DNA of 64,000 nucleotides, taken from Panacagrimonas sp052387695 (GTDB taxonomy: Bacteria; Pseudomonadota; Gammaproteobacteria; Nevskiales; Nevskiaceae). Shown in pieces: positions 8,974-18,064 of this stretch (the stretch's first letter is position 1; every line of letters begins with the position of its first letter). The notes under the pieces were generated by a model, which saw only the letters and a list, made by a program, of their open reading frames with translations, was not told the origin of the DNA and searched no databases. The DNA is taken from assembly GCA_052387695.1 (NCBI GenBank), contig JBQTIX010000047.1:124001-188000 (forward strand), in the 5' to 3' direction. The translations under genes were made by a program, and so were the position numbers.

Positions 8974-10142
8974 ATGCACCAATCCAATGGCCCAAGGCGG
9001 TCAATGAGATTCCCAAGGCGATCTTCACTGATGCCGCGCTGTACGAGCGTGAAATCGAAACCATCTTCCACGGCGCGCAGTGGCATCCCTTGGCGCATCG
9101 GGCGGAGATTCCGAACCGGGGCGATTTCAAGACCATGCTGCTGGGCCGCATGCCGGTGATCGTCGCCAATGGCGAGGACGGCAAGATCCGCGTCTTTTTC
9201 AACAGCTGCACGCATCGCGGCAACCAGGTGGAAACGGCGAGTTGCGGCAACCGCAAGGCGTTCGAGTGTCCGTATCACCGCTGGATGTTCCGCACCACCG
9301 GCGAGCTGGCGGGCTGCCCGGGCACCGAGGAATTCTCGCCGGGCTTCGACAAGAAGAATTACGGCCTGCGCGAGCTGCGCACGGCGGAATATTGCGGCCT
9401 GATTTTCGCGACTGCGAGCGCGGACACCCCCGCGCTCGAAACCTGGATCGGAGGCTTGGCGAAAACGCTCGCCGGCGCGCTGGGCGGCGACGGTCGGCTC
9501 AAGCTGCTGGGCTATCAGAAGGTGCGCTACGCCTCCAACTGGAAAGCCTATTCGGACAACGATGGCTACCACGCGCCGCTGCTGCACGTGGGCTTCCGTC
9601 TGCTCGGCTGGCAGGGCGGACAGGGCTCACAGACGCCGACGCCGAATGGGCATCTGGGGTTTGAATCGCAACTCAAGCCGGTCGTCAATCGCGACTTTCT
9701 CAAGGACCCGACCCTGATTGATCTGAAAGCCACGGATCCCGAGAGCGGCTCGCGTATCGCGCAACTGTTCCCGCATACCGTCATCACCAAGCACATGGAC
9801 GTGATCAACGTGCGCTTCGCGACGCCGATCAGCGTAGATTGCACTGAGGTTCACTACGCCTATTTCTCGCATGTCGACGACAGTGAGGAACTGGTGCGCC
9901 ATCGCATCCGCCAGTCCTCCAACCTGCTGGGTCCCTGCGGCATGGTCAGCATGGAGGATGCGTCGATCTTTAACCGTATCCATATCGGCAGCTTCACACC
10001 CGGCAATGCGGAGTTCCAGAAAGGTGTCAGGCGCACCGACGAGGTGTGGTTCGATGTCAAGCAGAACGACGAGTCCGGCAATCTTCCCAAGTGGGAGTAC
10101 TACTGCCGGTTGATGGGCTTCCAGCGCAGCGAGGTGGCCTGA
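8970..10142 (+). CDS. Rieske ring-hydroxylating oxygenase alpha subunit (short form)
   Basis: 390-aa alpha subunit, shorter than its neighbours. Rieske ligands are C80, H82, C100 and H103 (PYHRW). Iron ligands are H201 and H206 (DGYHAPLLH) with an aspartate in MVSMEDA. It starts with GTG overlapping the SDR stop, preceded by CTGGAGG. Its pairing with a BenD-like dehydrogenase on one side and a PdxA-like dehydrogenase beyond the beta subunit suggests a carboxylated aromatic substrate. I do not recognise a specific characterised enzyme. Confidence 0.88.
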   Translation: MNAPIQWPKAVNEIPKAIFTDAALYEREIETIFHGAQWHPLAHRAEIPNRGDFKTMLLGRMPVIVANGEDGKIRVFFNSCTHRGNQVETASCGNRKAFECPYHRWMFRTTGELAGCPGTEEFSPGFDKKNYGLRELRTAEYCGLIFATASADTPALETWIGGLAKTLAGALGGDGRLKLLGYQKVRYASNWKAYSDNDGYHAPLLHVGFRLLGWQGGQGSQTPTPNGHLGFESQLKPVVNRDFLKDPTLIDLKATDPESGSRIAQLFPHTVITKHMDVINVRFATPISVDCTEVHYAYFSHVDDSEELVRHRIRQSSNLLGPCGMVSMEDASIFNRIHIGSFTPGNAEFQKGVRRTDEVWFDVKQNDESGNLPKWEYYCRLMGFQRSEVA

Positions 10143-10143
10143 C

Positions 10144-10635
10144 ATGCTCGGACTCGACGAGACTTCATTGGCGCTGATCGACAACCTGCAGCGCCGCTAC
10201 ATCGAGGCACTGGATCGGCGCGACATGGACGCCTGGCTGGATTGCTTTGCGCAGGACGCGGCCGCAGCGTACTTCTGCATCGCCGCCGAGAACGTGGAGC
10301 GAGGCTTGGAAATCGCGCTGATGTACGACGACTGTCGCGCGAGGTTGATCGACCGGGTCACGTTCATCACGAAGGTCTGGGCCGGAACCTTCCAGCCCTA
10401 CCGAATGCGCCATCTCGTGCAGCGGATCGGAACGCCGACACTTGATTGCGGAAAGTTGAGCGTGGTCTCCAACTTCAGCATCGCGACCACCCCTGAGGGC
10501 GGCGGTTCCAGCCTGCTGGCGGTGGGGTACTACGAGGACTCGGTGGTACTCGACCGCGGTGAGCCACGCTTCCTTCGCAAGCGGGCTGTCTACGACACCA
10601 CGGTGCTGCCGCGGTACATCGTCTACCCATTTTGA
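10144..10635 (+). CDS. Ring-hydroxylating oxygenase beta subunit
   Basis: 163-aa small subunit placed one base after the stop of its alpha subunit. RRYIEALDRRDMDAWLDCFAQDA and the central DDCRARLIDRVTFI are typical of the benzoate/anthranilate type of small subunit, which belongs to the NTF2-like fold. It is structural, completing the oxygenase with the protein at 8970. Confidence 0.88.
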   Translation: MLGLDETSLALIDNLQRRYIEALDRRDMDAWLDCFAQDAAAAYFCIAAENVERGLEIALMYDDCRARLIDRVTFITKVWAGTFQPYRMRHLVQRIGTPTLDCGKLSVVSNFSIATTPEGGGSSLLAVGYYEDSVVLDRGEPRFLRKRAVYDTTVLPRYIVYPF

Positions 10636-10665
10636 AACACTTTGAAGCTCGGATCTGAATCGACA

Positions 10666-11655
10666 ATGAGCCACTCTTCCAACCGGCCGCTGGTCGGCAC
10701 CGTCATCGGCGATCCCTGCGGGATCGGCCCCGAGGTCGTGGCCAAGGCCTGGTGCAGTGGTAGCGTGCACGAGTGCTCGCGCCCGGTGCTCATCGGCAGC
10801 CGCTTCGCAATGGAAGAGGCGGTGCGAAGTGCCGGACTGTCCGCCGAGGTGAGGACGATCGGCTCGGTCGCCGAGTTGAGCGACTCGCCGGGAGTGATCG
10901 AGATCCTGGATTCGGGAGCTCTCGATGCGGGCGACATCACCGCCGGGCGTGACAACGCGGAGTGCGGGCGCGCAAGTGGGGTGTGGCTGGACGAAGCCGA
11001 CCGTCTCGCCCGCGAAGGCGTGCTCGCCGCCACGGTGATGGGGCCGATCAGCACCGTCGCGATGAAGATGGCCGGCGTTCTGGACAAGGTGGTCAAGGTC
11101 ACGCCGGGCGAAAGCTATCTGTTTCTGGTCAGTGGTCCCTTGCGCGTATCCCATGTCACCGACCACATGTCGCTTCGACAGGTGTGCGATTTGTTGAGCG
11201 AGAAGCTGGTCGCCCAGTCCCTGGTCACGCTCGACGAGCGGCTGCGTGCCTGGGGAATCGGCGCGCCGCGGATCGGCGTGGCCGGCTTGAATCCCCACGC
11301 GATGGGTGAGGAGGAAGAGCGCGCCATTGCGCCCGGCGTGCGCCGCGCGGTCGCGTTGGGCGTACGTGCGGAGGGCCCGGTCAGTCCCGATGCGATCTTC
11401 CGCCAGTGCATCGAAGGCCGCTACGACGCGATCCTTGCGATGTACCACGACCAGGGCCATATCGCGATCAAGACCTGGGGTTTTTCCGGCAATGCCGCGG
11501 TCATCATCGGACCGCCTTATGTTCACCTGTCGGTGGCACACGGCACGGCGTACGACATTGTCGGCAAGGGAATCGCCGACCACCGCATGATCCTCAACGC
11601 GATGCGCACCGCCGGCAGTCTTGCCGCCGGCGCCGGGTTTCCGAAGGAACTCTGA
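10666..11655 (+). CDS. PdxA/TphB-family dehydrogenase
   Basis: 329-aa member of the 4-hydroxythreonine-4-phosphate dehydrogenase family. Metal-ligand histidines are visible in HVTDHMSLRQ, LNPHAMGEEE and MYHDQGHIAIK. The same family includes TphB, which oxidises and decarboxylates the cis-diol of terephthalate. Between two oxygenase pairs, a diol-dehydrogenase role is more likely than pyridoxine synthesis, though this is inference. ATG 10666 is preferred over the in-frame TTG at 10642 because family members begin close to the GTVIGDPCGIGPEV block. Confidence 0.8.
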   Translation: MSHSSNRPLVGTVIGDPCGIGPEVVAKAWCSGSVHECSRPVLIGSRFAMEEAVRSAGLSAEVRTIGSVAELSDSPGVIEILDSGALDAGDITAGRDNAECGRASGVWLDEADRLAREGVLAATVMGPISTVAMKMAGVLDKVVKVTPGESYLFLVSGPLRVSHVTDHMSLRQVCDLLSEKLVAQSLVTLDERLRAWGIGAPRIGVAGLNPHAMGEEEERAIAPGVRRAVALGVRAEGPVSPDAIFRQCIEGRYDAILAMYHDQGHIAIKTWGFSGNAAVIIGPPYVHLSVAHGTAYDIVGKGIADHRMILNAMRTAGSLAAGAGFPKEL

Positions 11656-11661
11656 GGCGCA

Positions 11662-12939
11662 ATGACCACGCGGATGAGAGATGCGCTGGCGACATCCGTA
11701 CCACGCGCGGTGGACGCCCGGCTCTACCATGATCCGGAGGTCTTCGCAGAAGAGCAGCGCCGCATCTTCCGCGGCCCGGTCTGGTCTTACGTGGCACTGG
11801 AGGCCGAGCTCGACGGACCCGGTGCGTTCAAGTCCACGTTCGTCGGCGACACGCCAGTGGTGGTTACGCGCGATGCCGACGGTGCGCTGCACGCTTGGGT
11901 CAATCGTTGCGCGCACAAGGGCGCGCTGATCTGCCGAGCCTCGCGCGGTCGGGTGACCGACGGCAGCTTCGTGTGCGTGTACCACCAGTGGGCCTACGAT
12001 GCGCAAGGCAACCTGCGTGGCGTTCCGTTTCGGCGCGGCCTGAAGGGCGTGGGTGGCATGGCTCAGGACTTTGACCTCGCGCAGCACGGTCTGCAGAAGC
12101 TCAGAGTGGCGAGCCTCTGCGGCATGCTGTTCCTGAGCTTCGACGAGAAGGCCCCGCCGCTGGAACAGTTCCTCGGAGAGGCGATGTGTTACTACCTCCG
12201 GCGCGTGTTCAATCGCCCCGTCCGTGTGCTCGGCTACGCGCGGCAGAACATGCGCGGCAACTGGAAGCTGTATTCCGAGAACAGCCGCGACGGCTATCAC
12301 GGCGGCTTGCTCCACCTGTTCTATCCGACCTTCGGCATCTACCGGCCTAGCCAGGAGAGTGCGGGCGAGGTGGACGAGGTCGGTTTCCACAGCGCGTTCA
12401 CCGTGTCCAAGCCGAGTCAGACCGGCGGCTACGAGAATTACCAGATGGAGGCGAATCGCGAGATATCCGGCGCCTCTGGCGGCACCGAGATGCTGAGCGA
12501 TCCCAGCGTGCTCGCGTTCCGCCCCGAGTTCGAAGACAACATCGCGCTGCTCATCCAGTCGCTATTCCCTTCGGTCGTCCTGCAGCAGATCCAGAATACG
12601 CTGGCCACGCGCCAGATCGTGACGCGCGGCGTCGCCGAGACCGAACTGGTGTGGACCTACTTCGGCTACGCGGACGATGACGAGGCCATGACCCGCCATC
12701 GCATCCGCAACATCAACCTCGTCGGTCCCGCCGGCTATATCTCGATGGAAGACGGCGAGGCGGTGGAGCTGTGCCAGAAGGGCACGGCCGGCGCCGATGG
12801 CTGGCGTTCATTCGTGGAGATGGGCGGCGCCGACGTGGTCTCCAGGGTCGCTCCGATCGGCCTGGACGAGAACGCGGTGCGCGGATTCTGGAAGGGTTAC
12901 TTTTCGCTGATGAAGGGCGCGGCGGAGGTGCTGCCATGA
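11662..12939 (+). CDS. Rieske oxygenase alpha subunit, NagG/AndAc-like (second copy)
   Basis: 425-aa large subunit and paralogue of the alpha subunit at 55. It shares IFRGP, VGDTPVVVTRD, VNRCAHKGA, VYHQWAYDAQGNLRGVPFRRG and ISMEDGEAVEL. Rieske ligands are C83, H85, C105 and H108; iron ligands include H213 and H218 (DGYHGGLLH). The salicylate-5-hydroxylase/anthranilate-dioxygenase group is the nearest recognisable family. Its stop overlaps the ATG of its beta subunit. Confidence 0.9.
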   Translation: MTTRMRDALATSVPRAVDARLYHDPEVFAEEQRRIFRGPVWSYVALEAELDGPGAFKSTFVGDTPVVVTRDADGALHAWVNRCAHKGALICRASRGRVTDGSFVCVYHQWAYDAQGNLRGVPFRRGLKGVGGMAQDFDLAQHGLQKLRVASLCGMLFLSFDEKAPPLEQFLGEAMCYYLRRVFNRPVRVLGYARQNMRGNWKLYSENSRDGYHGGLLHLFYPTFGIYRPSQESAGEVDEVGFHSAFTVSKPSQTGGYENYQMEANREISGASGGTEMLSDPSVLAFRPEFEDNIALLIQSLFPSVVLQQIQNTLATRQIVTRGVAETELVWTYFGYADDDEAMTRHRIRNINLVGPAGYISMEDGEAVELCQKGTAGADGWRSFVEMGGADVVSRVAPIGLDENAVRGFWKGYFSLMKGAAEVLP

Positions 12940-13436
12940 GTCCTCCCGCCGCGGCCATGAATGGTGAGCGCCAATTGCTGCTCAACGAGATCGCGGAGTT
13001 CAACGCGGCTTACGCGCACTGCATCGACGATGATCGGCTCGAGCAGTGGCCGGAGTTCTTCACCGAAGACTGCGAGTACCGGATCATCCCGCGCGAGAAC
13101 ATCGACCTGGGCCTGCCCGCGGCGATCATGTTCTGCGACAACCGCGGCATGCTCGCCGACCGCGTCGTGGCGCTGCGCAAGGCCAACATCTACCCGGCGC
13201 ATTACAGCCGCCACGTTCTCGGCTTCCCCGTGCTGCTTGAGGGAGACCCGGCGGCCATCCGCTCGCAGACCAGCTATGTGCTGCTGCAGACCCGCATGGA
13301 CGGCGAGACGCGCGTGTTCAGCGCCGGCAAGTACGTCGATTGGATGGTGCGCGCGAACGGGCTGTTGCGGTTGAAGCAGCGCAGCGTGGTGTTCGACACG
13401 CATCGCATCGACACCTTGCTGGTGACCCCGATCTGA
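12936..13436 (+). CDS. Ring-hydroxylating oxygenase beta subunit
   Basis: 166-aa small subunit. The ATG overlaps the alpha stop (ATGA), which fixes the start even though the frame is open upstream to about 12771. Blocks such as EFNAAYAHCIDDDRLEQWPEFF and CDNRGMLADRVVALRKANI resemble small subunits of the anthranilate/salicylate oxygenase group. Its C-terminus is nearly the same as the partial subunit at the left edge, so the two alpha/beta sets are duplicated as units. Confidence 0.9.
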   Translation: MSPPAAAMNGERQLLLNEIAEFNAAYAHCIDDDRLEQWPEFFTEDCEYRIIPRENIDLGLPAAIMFCDNRGMLADRVVALRKANIYPAHYSRHVLGFPVLLEGDPAAIRSQTSYVLLQTRMDGETRVFSAGKYVDWMVRANGLLRLKQRSVVFDTHRIDTLLVTPI

Positions 13437-13457
13437 TTGCCGACGAGGGAGAGCAAT

Positions 13458-14420
13458 ATGAAGTTCAGCAAGAGGGAAGCAAAGCAGTGGGCGCTCGCCA
13501 ACGTGCGCGACTTCTACATGTGCCCGCTGACGCCCACCACCGCCGACGGCCGGTTCGACGAGGCCGGCATCCGCGACAACGTCGAGGCCTACATCGACAT
13601 GGGCCTCAACGGCCTGGTGGTCGGCGGGTTCATCTCCGAGTGCTGGAACGTGAAACTCTCGGACTGGGTACGCTATCACCAGGTGGTGGCGGACGCGGTC
13701 AAGGGCCGCATGGACCTGTGGACCATCATCCTCGATCCGAGCGTGCACCAGGCGCTGGAGAAGATGGATCTGGTCGAGAAGATGGGCTACGCGGGCGCGG
13801 AGGTGATCAATCCGGTCGTGCAGCTGCGCGCCGACGACGAGATCTTCGACTACTTCGCGTACATGGCCGCGCGCTCGAATCTCGCAATCTGCCTCTACCG
13901 CACACCGGTATCGGGCAAGGTGATGGGCCTGGAACTGATGGCGCGGCTGGCTGAACTCGACACCGTCATCGGTGCCAAGCAGGGCAGTCTTAATCGTGCA
14001 GAGACGCTCAAGCTGCGCCGCTCCCTGCGTCCGGACTTCAACGTCATGGAGCCGATGGAGTCCTTCTACTGCGACGACCTGCGCCGGGGCGGGCAGGTGA
14101 TCTGGGGCGAGCTGTCCTACATTCTCTATGGCAAGAAGCGGCATCTGATGAAGGAGTACATGGCGCTGTGCCAGGCGCAGAAGTGGGAAGAGGCGCGCGC
14201 GAAATCTGAAGCGCTCAACGACGTGCGCCAATACTACGAGGACGTCTTCATCTGGGAGATCGCACGCAGCGGCACCTACGCCTCGGCGCTGGCTACGCTC
14301 AAGGTCTGGTATGGCGCCATCGGCCTCAAGACCGGCCCGGTGCTCGCGCCGGTGCGCGATCTGGCCCCGGACAAGGCCGAACAGATCGTCGCCACGCTCA
14401 AGCAGCTGGGCGTCGCCTGA
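13458..14420 (+). CDS. DapA/NAL-family class I aldolase (possible hydratase-aldolase)
   Basis: 320-aa TIM-barrel lyase. The Schiff-base lysine is in IGAKQGSLNRA and the partner tyrosine in ICLYRTP. Trans-o-hydroxybenzylidenepyruvate hydratase-aldolase (NahE, PhdJ) belongs to this superfamily and splits off pyruvate to leave an aromatic aldehyde. The presence of NahC- and NahD-like genes makes that role likely here. The sequence is not a close NahE match, so another 2-oxo-acid lyase is possible. ATG 13458 follows GAGGGAGAG. Confidence 0.75.
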   Translation: MKFSKREAKQWALANVRDFYMCPLTPTTADGRFDEAGIRDNVEAYIDMGLNGLVVGGFISECWNVKLSDWVRYHQVVADAVKGRMDLWTIILDPSVHQALEKMDLVEKMGYAGAEVINPVVQLRADDEIFDYFAYMAARSNLAICLYRTPVSGKVMGLELMARLAELDTVIGAKQGSLNRAETLKLRRSLRPDFNVMEPMESFYCDDLRRGGQVIWGELSYILYGKKRHLMKEYMALCQAQKWEEARAKSEALNDVRQYYEDVFIWEIARSGTYASALATLKVWYGAIGLKTGPVLAPVRDLAPDKAEQIVATLKQLGVA

Positions 14421-14454
14421 GTGCCCGGGCCACACAGGCGATGAGAAACCCCGG

Positions 14455-15462
14455 ATGAGAGTCTGCATTCTCGGTGCCGGTGGGCTTGGCTCGGTGATCG
14501 GCGGCTACCTGGCCCGCACGGGTGTGGACGTCACCCTGATCGCGCGGCCTGCACACGTCGACGCGATCCGCCGCAACGGTCTGCGCATCACCGGCCGCGT
14601 GGGCGAATTCACCATCCGCGAGCACCTCAGCGCGGTGAAGACGGCGGACGAGGCAGAAGGACATTTCGATTACCTGATCCTGCTGGTCAAGAGCAAGGAC
14701 ACCGAGCGGGCACTCGAGGGCGCCACCGGCTTGCGCCCCAGGGTGGACACGGTGCTGTCGCTGCAGAACGACCCGCTGCGCGCCGACAAGCTGCGCCGCT
14801 GGATCGAACCTTCGAAAGTGATCGGTGCAGTGACCCTCGAGGGCGGCACCCTGGTCGGACCGGGTCATGCCGACAACCACGTCACCGCGACGACCACTGC
14901 CTACTTCGGCGAACTCGACGGCACCGAATCCCTCCGTGTGCAGAAGCTGAGCGCGGCGTTCACCCATGCAGGCCTCGAGTCCGCGGCCGTCACCAACATC
15001 GTGCAGGTGACCTGGGAGAAGCTCGTGCAGATCGCCAGCGCCTCGGGCTGGTCGGTGTCCACCTTGCCGGCGATTCCGGCTCTGTATTTCGTGGACGGCA
15101 TCAGGATTCGCGAGGGCGCGGAGCATTACGTCCAGCTCACCAAGGAACTGCTCTCGGTCTACAAGGCGCTGGGCTACCAGCCGCAGAATTTCTTCGCGCC
15201 GTTCTCGCGCCTGCAGGAGGTTGACTTGCTGTCATTCGAAGAGGCGGTGCAGTCCTCGATCGGTGTCGGCGCCTACATGGAGGCCAATAACATGCGCTCG
15301 CGCACCTCCATGCACGACGACCTGCTACGCGGGCGCAAGACGGAGGCCGAGGAGATCTTCCGGCCCTTCATCGACAAGGCCCATGAACTGGGCCTGTCGA
15401 TTCCCACGGTTACCGCGGTGCATCGTGTGATGACGGTGCTCAACCACTATCTCAAGGACTAG
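14455..15462 (+). CDS. Ketopantoate reductase-like NAD(P)-dependent dehydrogenase (PanE/ApbA family)
   Basis: 335-aa protein beginning with the Rossmann motif ILGAGGLGSVIGGYLARTG. The C-terminal helical domain contains the conserved NNMRSRTSMHDDLLRGRKTE, which in PanE closes over the substrate. ATG 14455 is chosen because it leads straight into the Rossmann strand. In this context it probably reduces or oxidises a 2-oxo or 2-hydroxy acid from ring degradation rather than making pantothenate; this is inferred from position. Confidence 0.8.
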   Translation: MRVCILGAGGLGSVIGGYLARTGVDVTLIARPAHVDAIRRNGLRITGRVGEFTIREHLSAVKTADEAEGHFDYLILLVKSKDTERALEGATGLRPRVDTVLSLQNDPLRADKLRRWIEPSKVIGAVTLEGGTLVGPGHADNHVTATTTAYFGELDGTESLRVQKLSAAFTHAGLESAAVTNIVQVTWEKLVQIASASGWSVSTLPAIPALYFVDGIRIREGAEHYVQLTKELLSVYKALGYQPQNFFAPFSRLQEVDLLSFEEAVQSSIGVGAYMEANNMRSRTSMHDDLLRGRKTEAEEIFRPFIDKAHELGLSIPTVTAVHRVMTVLNHYLKD

Positions 15463-15465
15463 CTC

Positions 15466-16530
15466 GTGCACCGCATCGCCGTGATCGAAGGCGACGGCAT
15501 CGGCCGGGAGGTCATCCCGGTGGGCATCCGCGTGATCGAAGCAGCAGCACGGCGCTTCGGCTTCCGCTGCACGTTCGTCAACTTCGACTGGAGCTGCGAG
15601 CGCTATGCGGCTACCGGCCGAATGATGCCGGTGGACGGCCTGCAGCAGCTGCGCGCTTTCGATGCGATCTACCTGGGTGCCGTCGGCTATCCCGGCGTAC
15701 CGGATCACGTCTCGCTGTGGGGCCTGCTGCTGCCGATCCGCCGCGAGTTCGATCTGTACGCGAACCTGCGCCCGGTGCGTCTGTTCGAGGGTGTGCCCTG
15801 TCCGCTGGCGGGGCGCAAACCCGGCGAGATCGACTTCGTGGTGGTGCGCGAAAACACCGAAGGAGAATATTGCGACATCGGCGGCCGCCAGTACGGGGGC
15901 ACCGAGCGTGAATTCGTCGTGCAGCAGGCGGTGCACTCGCGTGTGGGCGTGGACCGCATCCTGCGCCACGCCTTCGAGACAGCGCGAACGCGCGTGCGCA
16001 AGCACGTGACGCTCGCGACCAAGTCCAACGGCATTCTGCACGCCATGCCGTTCTGGGACGAGCGTTACGACGCTATCGCAGCGGAGTACCCGGACGTGCG
16101 TTGCGACAAGTACCACGTCGACATTCTCGCTGCGCACTTCGTGCAGAACCCGGATCGCTTCAGTGTGGTGGTGGGCAGCAACCTGTTCGGCGACATCCTG
16201 TCCGACCTCGGCCCGGCCGTGGTCGGCGGCATCGGAATCGCGGCGTCGGCCAATCTCGATCCGCAGCGACGAAGCCCCTCGATGTTTGAACCGGTGCATG
16301 GCTCCGCACCGGACATCGCCGGACAGGGCATTGCCAATCCAGTGGCCGCGATCTGGTCGGCGGCGCTGATGCTGGAGCATCTGGGCGAGGCGGAAGCCTC
16401 GGCGCAGATCATGGCCGCAGTCGAGTCGTCGTTGCGCCGACCCGAGACGCGCACGCGCGATATCGGCGGCAGCGCGACCACTGAAGCAGCGACCGGGGCG
16501 GTCCTGGAATTCGTGGAGTCGCGACGATGA
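15466..16530 (+). CDS. Isocitrate/isopropylmalate dehydrogenase family, tartrate dehydrogenase-like
   Basis: 354-aa beta-decarboxylating dehydrogenase with a GTG start four bases after the previous stop. Family features are IEGDGIGREV at the N-terminus, the RENTEGEY substrate loop, the metal-site NLFGDILSDLGPAVVGG and the NAD-pocket FEPVHGSAPDIAGQGIANP. Tartrate dehydrogenase/decarboxylase (TtuC) and leucine-pathway LeuB are relatives. Its place among ring-degradation genes suggests a malate-like 2-hydroxy acid substrate. The stop overlaps the next ATG. Confidence 0.82.
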   Translation: MHRIAVIEGDGIGREVIPVGIRVIEAAARRFGFRCTFVNFDWSCERYAATGRMMPVDGLQQLRAFDAIYLGAVGYPGVPDHVSLWGLLLPIRREFDLYANLRPVRLFEGVPCPLAGRKPGEIDFVVVRENTEGEYCDIGGRQYGGTEREFVVQQAVHSRVGVDRILRHAFETARTRVRKHVTLATKSNGILHAMPFWDERYDAIAAEYPDVRCDKYHVDILAAHFVQNPDRFSVVVGSNLFGDILSDLGPAVVGGIGIAASANLDPQRRSPSMFEPVHGSAPDIAGQGIANPVAAIWSAALMLEHLGEAEASAQIMAAVESSLRRPETRTRDIGGSATTEAATGAVLEFVESRR

Positions 16531-17999
16531 GTCTTGAACTGAAGGACAGTGGCTTGCTGCGTCAGCAGGCCTTGATCGATGGCCGGTGGTGCGGAGCCGA
16601 TGCGGGCGCGACGCTCGCGATCCGCAATCCCGCGAACGGACAGCTCGTCGGTAACGTACCGGCGATGGGTGCGGCCGAAACGCGACGCGCGATTGCAACC
16701 GCAGAACAAGCGCAGCAGGAGTGGAAGACGCGCACGGCCAAGGAGCGCTCGTTGATTCTGCGCCGCTGGTTCGACCTGATCGTGGCGAACCAGGAGGATC
16801 TGGCGGTCATTCTGACCAGTGAGCAGGGCAAGCCGCTGGCCGAGGCGCGCGGCGAAATTCTCTATGCCGCATCGTTCGTCGAGTGGTTTGCCGAGGAGGG
16901 CAAGCGTGTCTATGGCGACGTGATTCCCTCGCACCAGTCGCAGCAGCGCATCGTGGTGCTGCGCCAGCCGATCGGTGTCTGCGCCGCGATCACGCCGTGG
17001 AATTTCCCGGCCGCGATGATCACGCGCAAGGCCGCGCCTGCGCTCGCGGTGGGCTGCACGATGGTGCTCAAGCCGGCGAGCCAGACGCCGTTCACTGCGC
17101 TGGCGCTCGCGGAACTCGCGCTGCGTGCTGGCGTGCCCGCCGGCGTGTTCAGCGTCGTCACCGGCGGTGCGCGCGCGATCGGCGGCGAGATGACGTCGAA
17201 CCCCGCGGTGCGCGCGCTCAGCTTCACCGGTTCGACGGAAGTCGGACGCGAGCTCATGCGTCAGAGCGCAGACACCGTCAAGAAGCTTTCGCTGGAACTC
17301 GGCGGCAACGCGCCCTTCATTGTCTTCGACGACGCCGATCTCGACGCGGCCGTGCTCGGCTGCATCGCGTCCAAGTTCCGCAACGCCGGGCAGACCTGTG
17401 TCTGCGCCAATCGCATCTACGTGCAGGACGGCGTGTACGAGGCGTTCAGTGCGAAGCTCGTCGCGGCGGTGACGAAGCTGAGCACGGGAGATGGATTCGG
17501 CAGCTTCGACCTCGGCCCGCTGATCGACCGTGCCGCGGTGGAGAAGGTGCAGGAACATGTCGCGGACGCGCTGGCTCAGGGTGCGCAGCTGCTCTGCGGC
17601 GGCACGCCGCACGCACTCGGCGGCAACTTCTACGAGCCGACCGTGCTGTCGAACGCGAACGCGAATATGCGGGTGGCCGTGGAAGAAACCTTCGGCCCGG
17701 TGGCGCCGCTGTTCCGTTTCCACACAGAGGACGAGGCCATCGCGCTCGCCAACGCCACAGAGTTCGGGCTCGCCGCCTATTTCTACGGCCGCGACCTCGG
17801 CCGCGTCTGGCGCGTCGCCGAAGGCCTGGAATGCGGCATCGTCGGCGTCAACACCGGGATCATCTCGGCCGAGCAGGCGCCCTTCGGGGGCGTCAAGCAA
17901 TCGGGCGTCGGTCGCGAGGGGTCGCGCTATGGCCTCGACGAGTACGTGGAGATCAAATACGTCTGCCTGGGCGGGCTTCATTCCCAGGCTGGAGGATGA
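16527..17999 (+). CDS. gabD: Succinate-semialdehyde dehydrogenase-type aldehyde dehydrogenase
   Basis: 490-aa aldehyde dehydrogenase of the GabD subfamily. It shows ITPWNFPAAMITRK, the base in LELGGNAPF and the nucleophilic cysteine in FRNAGQTCVCANR, a GabD-like pattern. Length is as expected. It oxidises a dicarboxylic semialdehyde or similar aldehyde. Linkage to the oxygenases suggests a catabolic role for a ring-cleavage product. The ATG overlaps the preceding stop. Confidence 0.83.
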   Translation: MSLELKDSGLLRQQALIDGRWCGADAGATLAIRNPANGQLVGNVPAMGAAETRRAIATAEQAQQEWKTRTAKERSLILRRWFDLIVANQEDLAVILTSEQGKPLAEARGEILYAASFVEWFAEEGKRVYGDVIPSHQSQQRIVVLRQPIGVCAAITPWNFPAAMITRKAAPALAVGCTMVLKPASQTPFTALALAELALRAGVPAGVFSVVTGGARAIGGEMTSNPAVRALSFTGSTEVGRELMRQSADTVKKLSLELGGNAPFIVFDDADLDAAVLGCIASKFRNAGQTCVCANRIYVQDGVYEAFSAKLVAAVTKLSTGDGFGSFDLGPLIDRAAVEKVQEHVADALAQGAQLLCGGTPHALGGNFYEPTVLSNANANMRVAVEETFGPVAPLFRFHTEDEAIALANATEFGLAAYFYGRDLGRVWRVAEGLECGIVGVNTGIISAEQAPFGGVKQSGVGREGSRYGLDEYVEIKYVCLGGLHSQAGG

Positions 18000-18064
18000 T
18001 GGGTGACCGGCGCCGAGCGTGCCGTTTGGAGCCAGAAACACTTTGTCTTAAAAGGAGCTAGAGG

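Noticed and set aside
10165..12390. 741-codon open frame on the minus strand
   Set aside because: It lies opposite a beta subunit, a PdxA-like gene and an alpha subunit, each with clear family motifs. Its translation is rich in R, H, A and G without any recognisable domain, as expected for the antisense of GC-rich codons.
16065..18041. 658-codon minus-strand frame
   Set aside because: Antisense of the dehydrogenase pair at 15466 and 16527; no family features.
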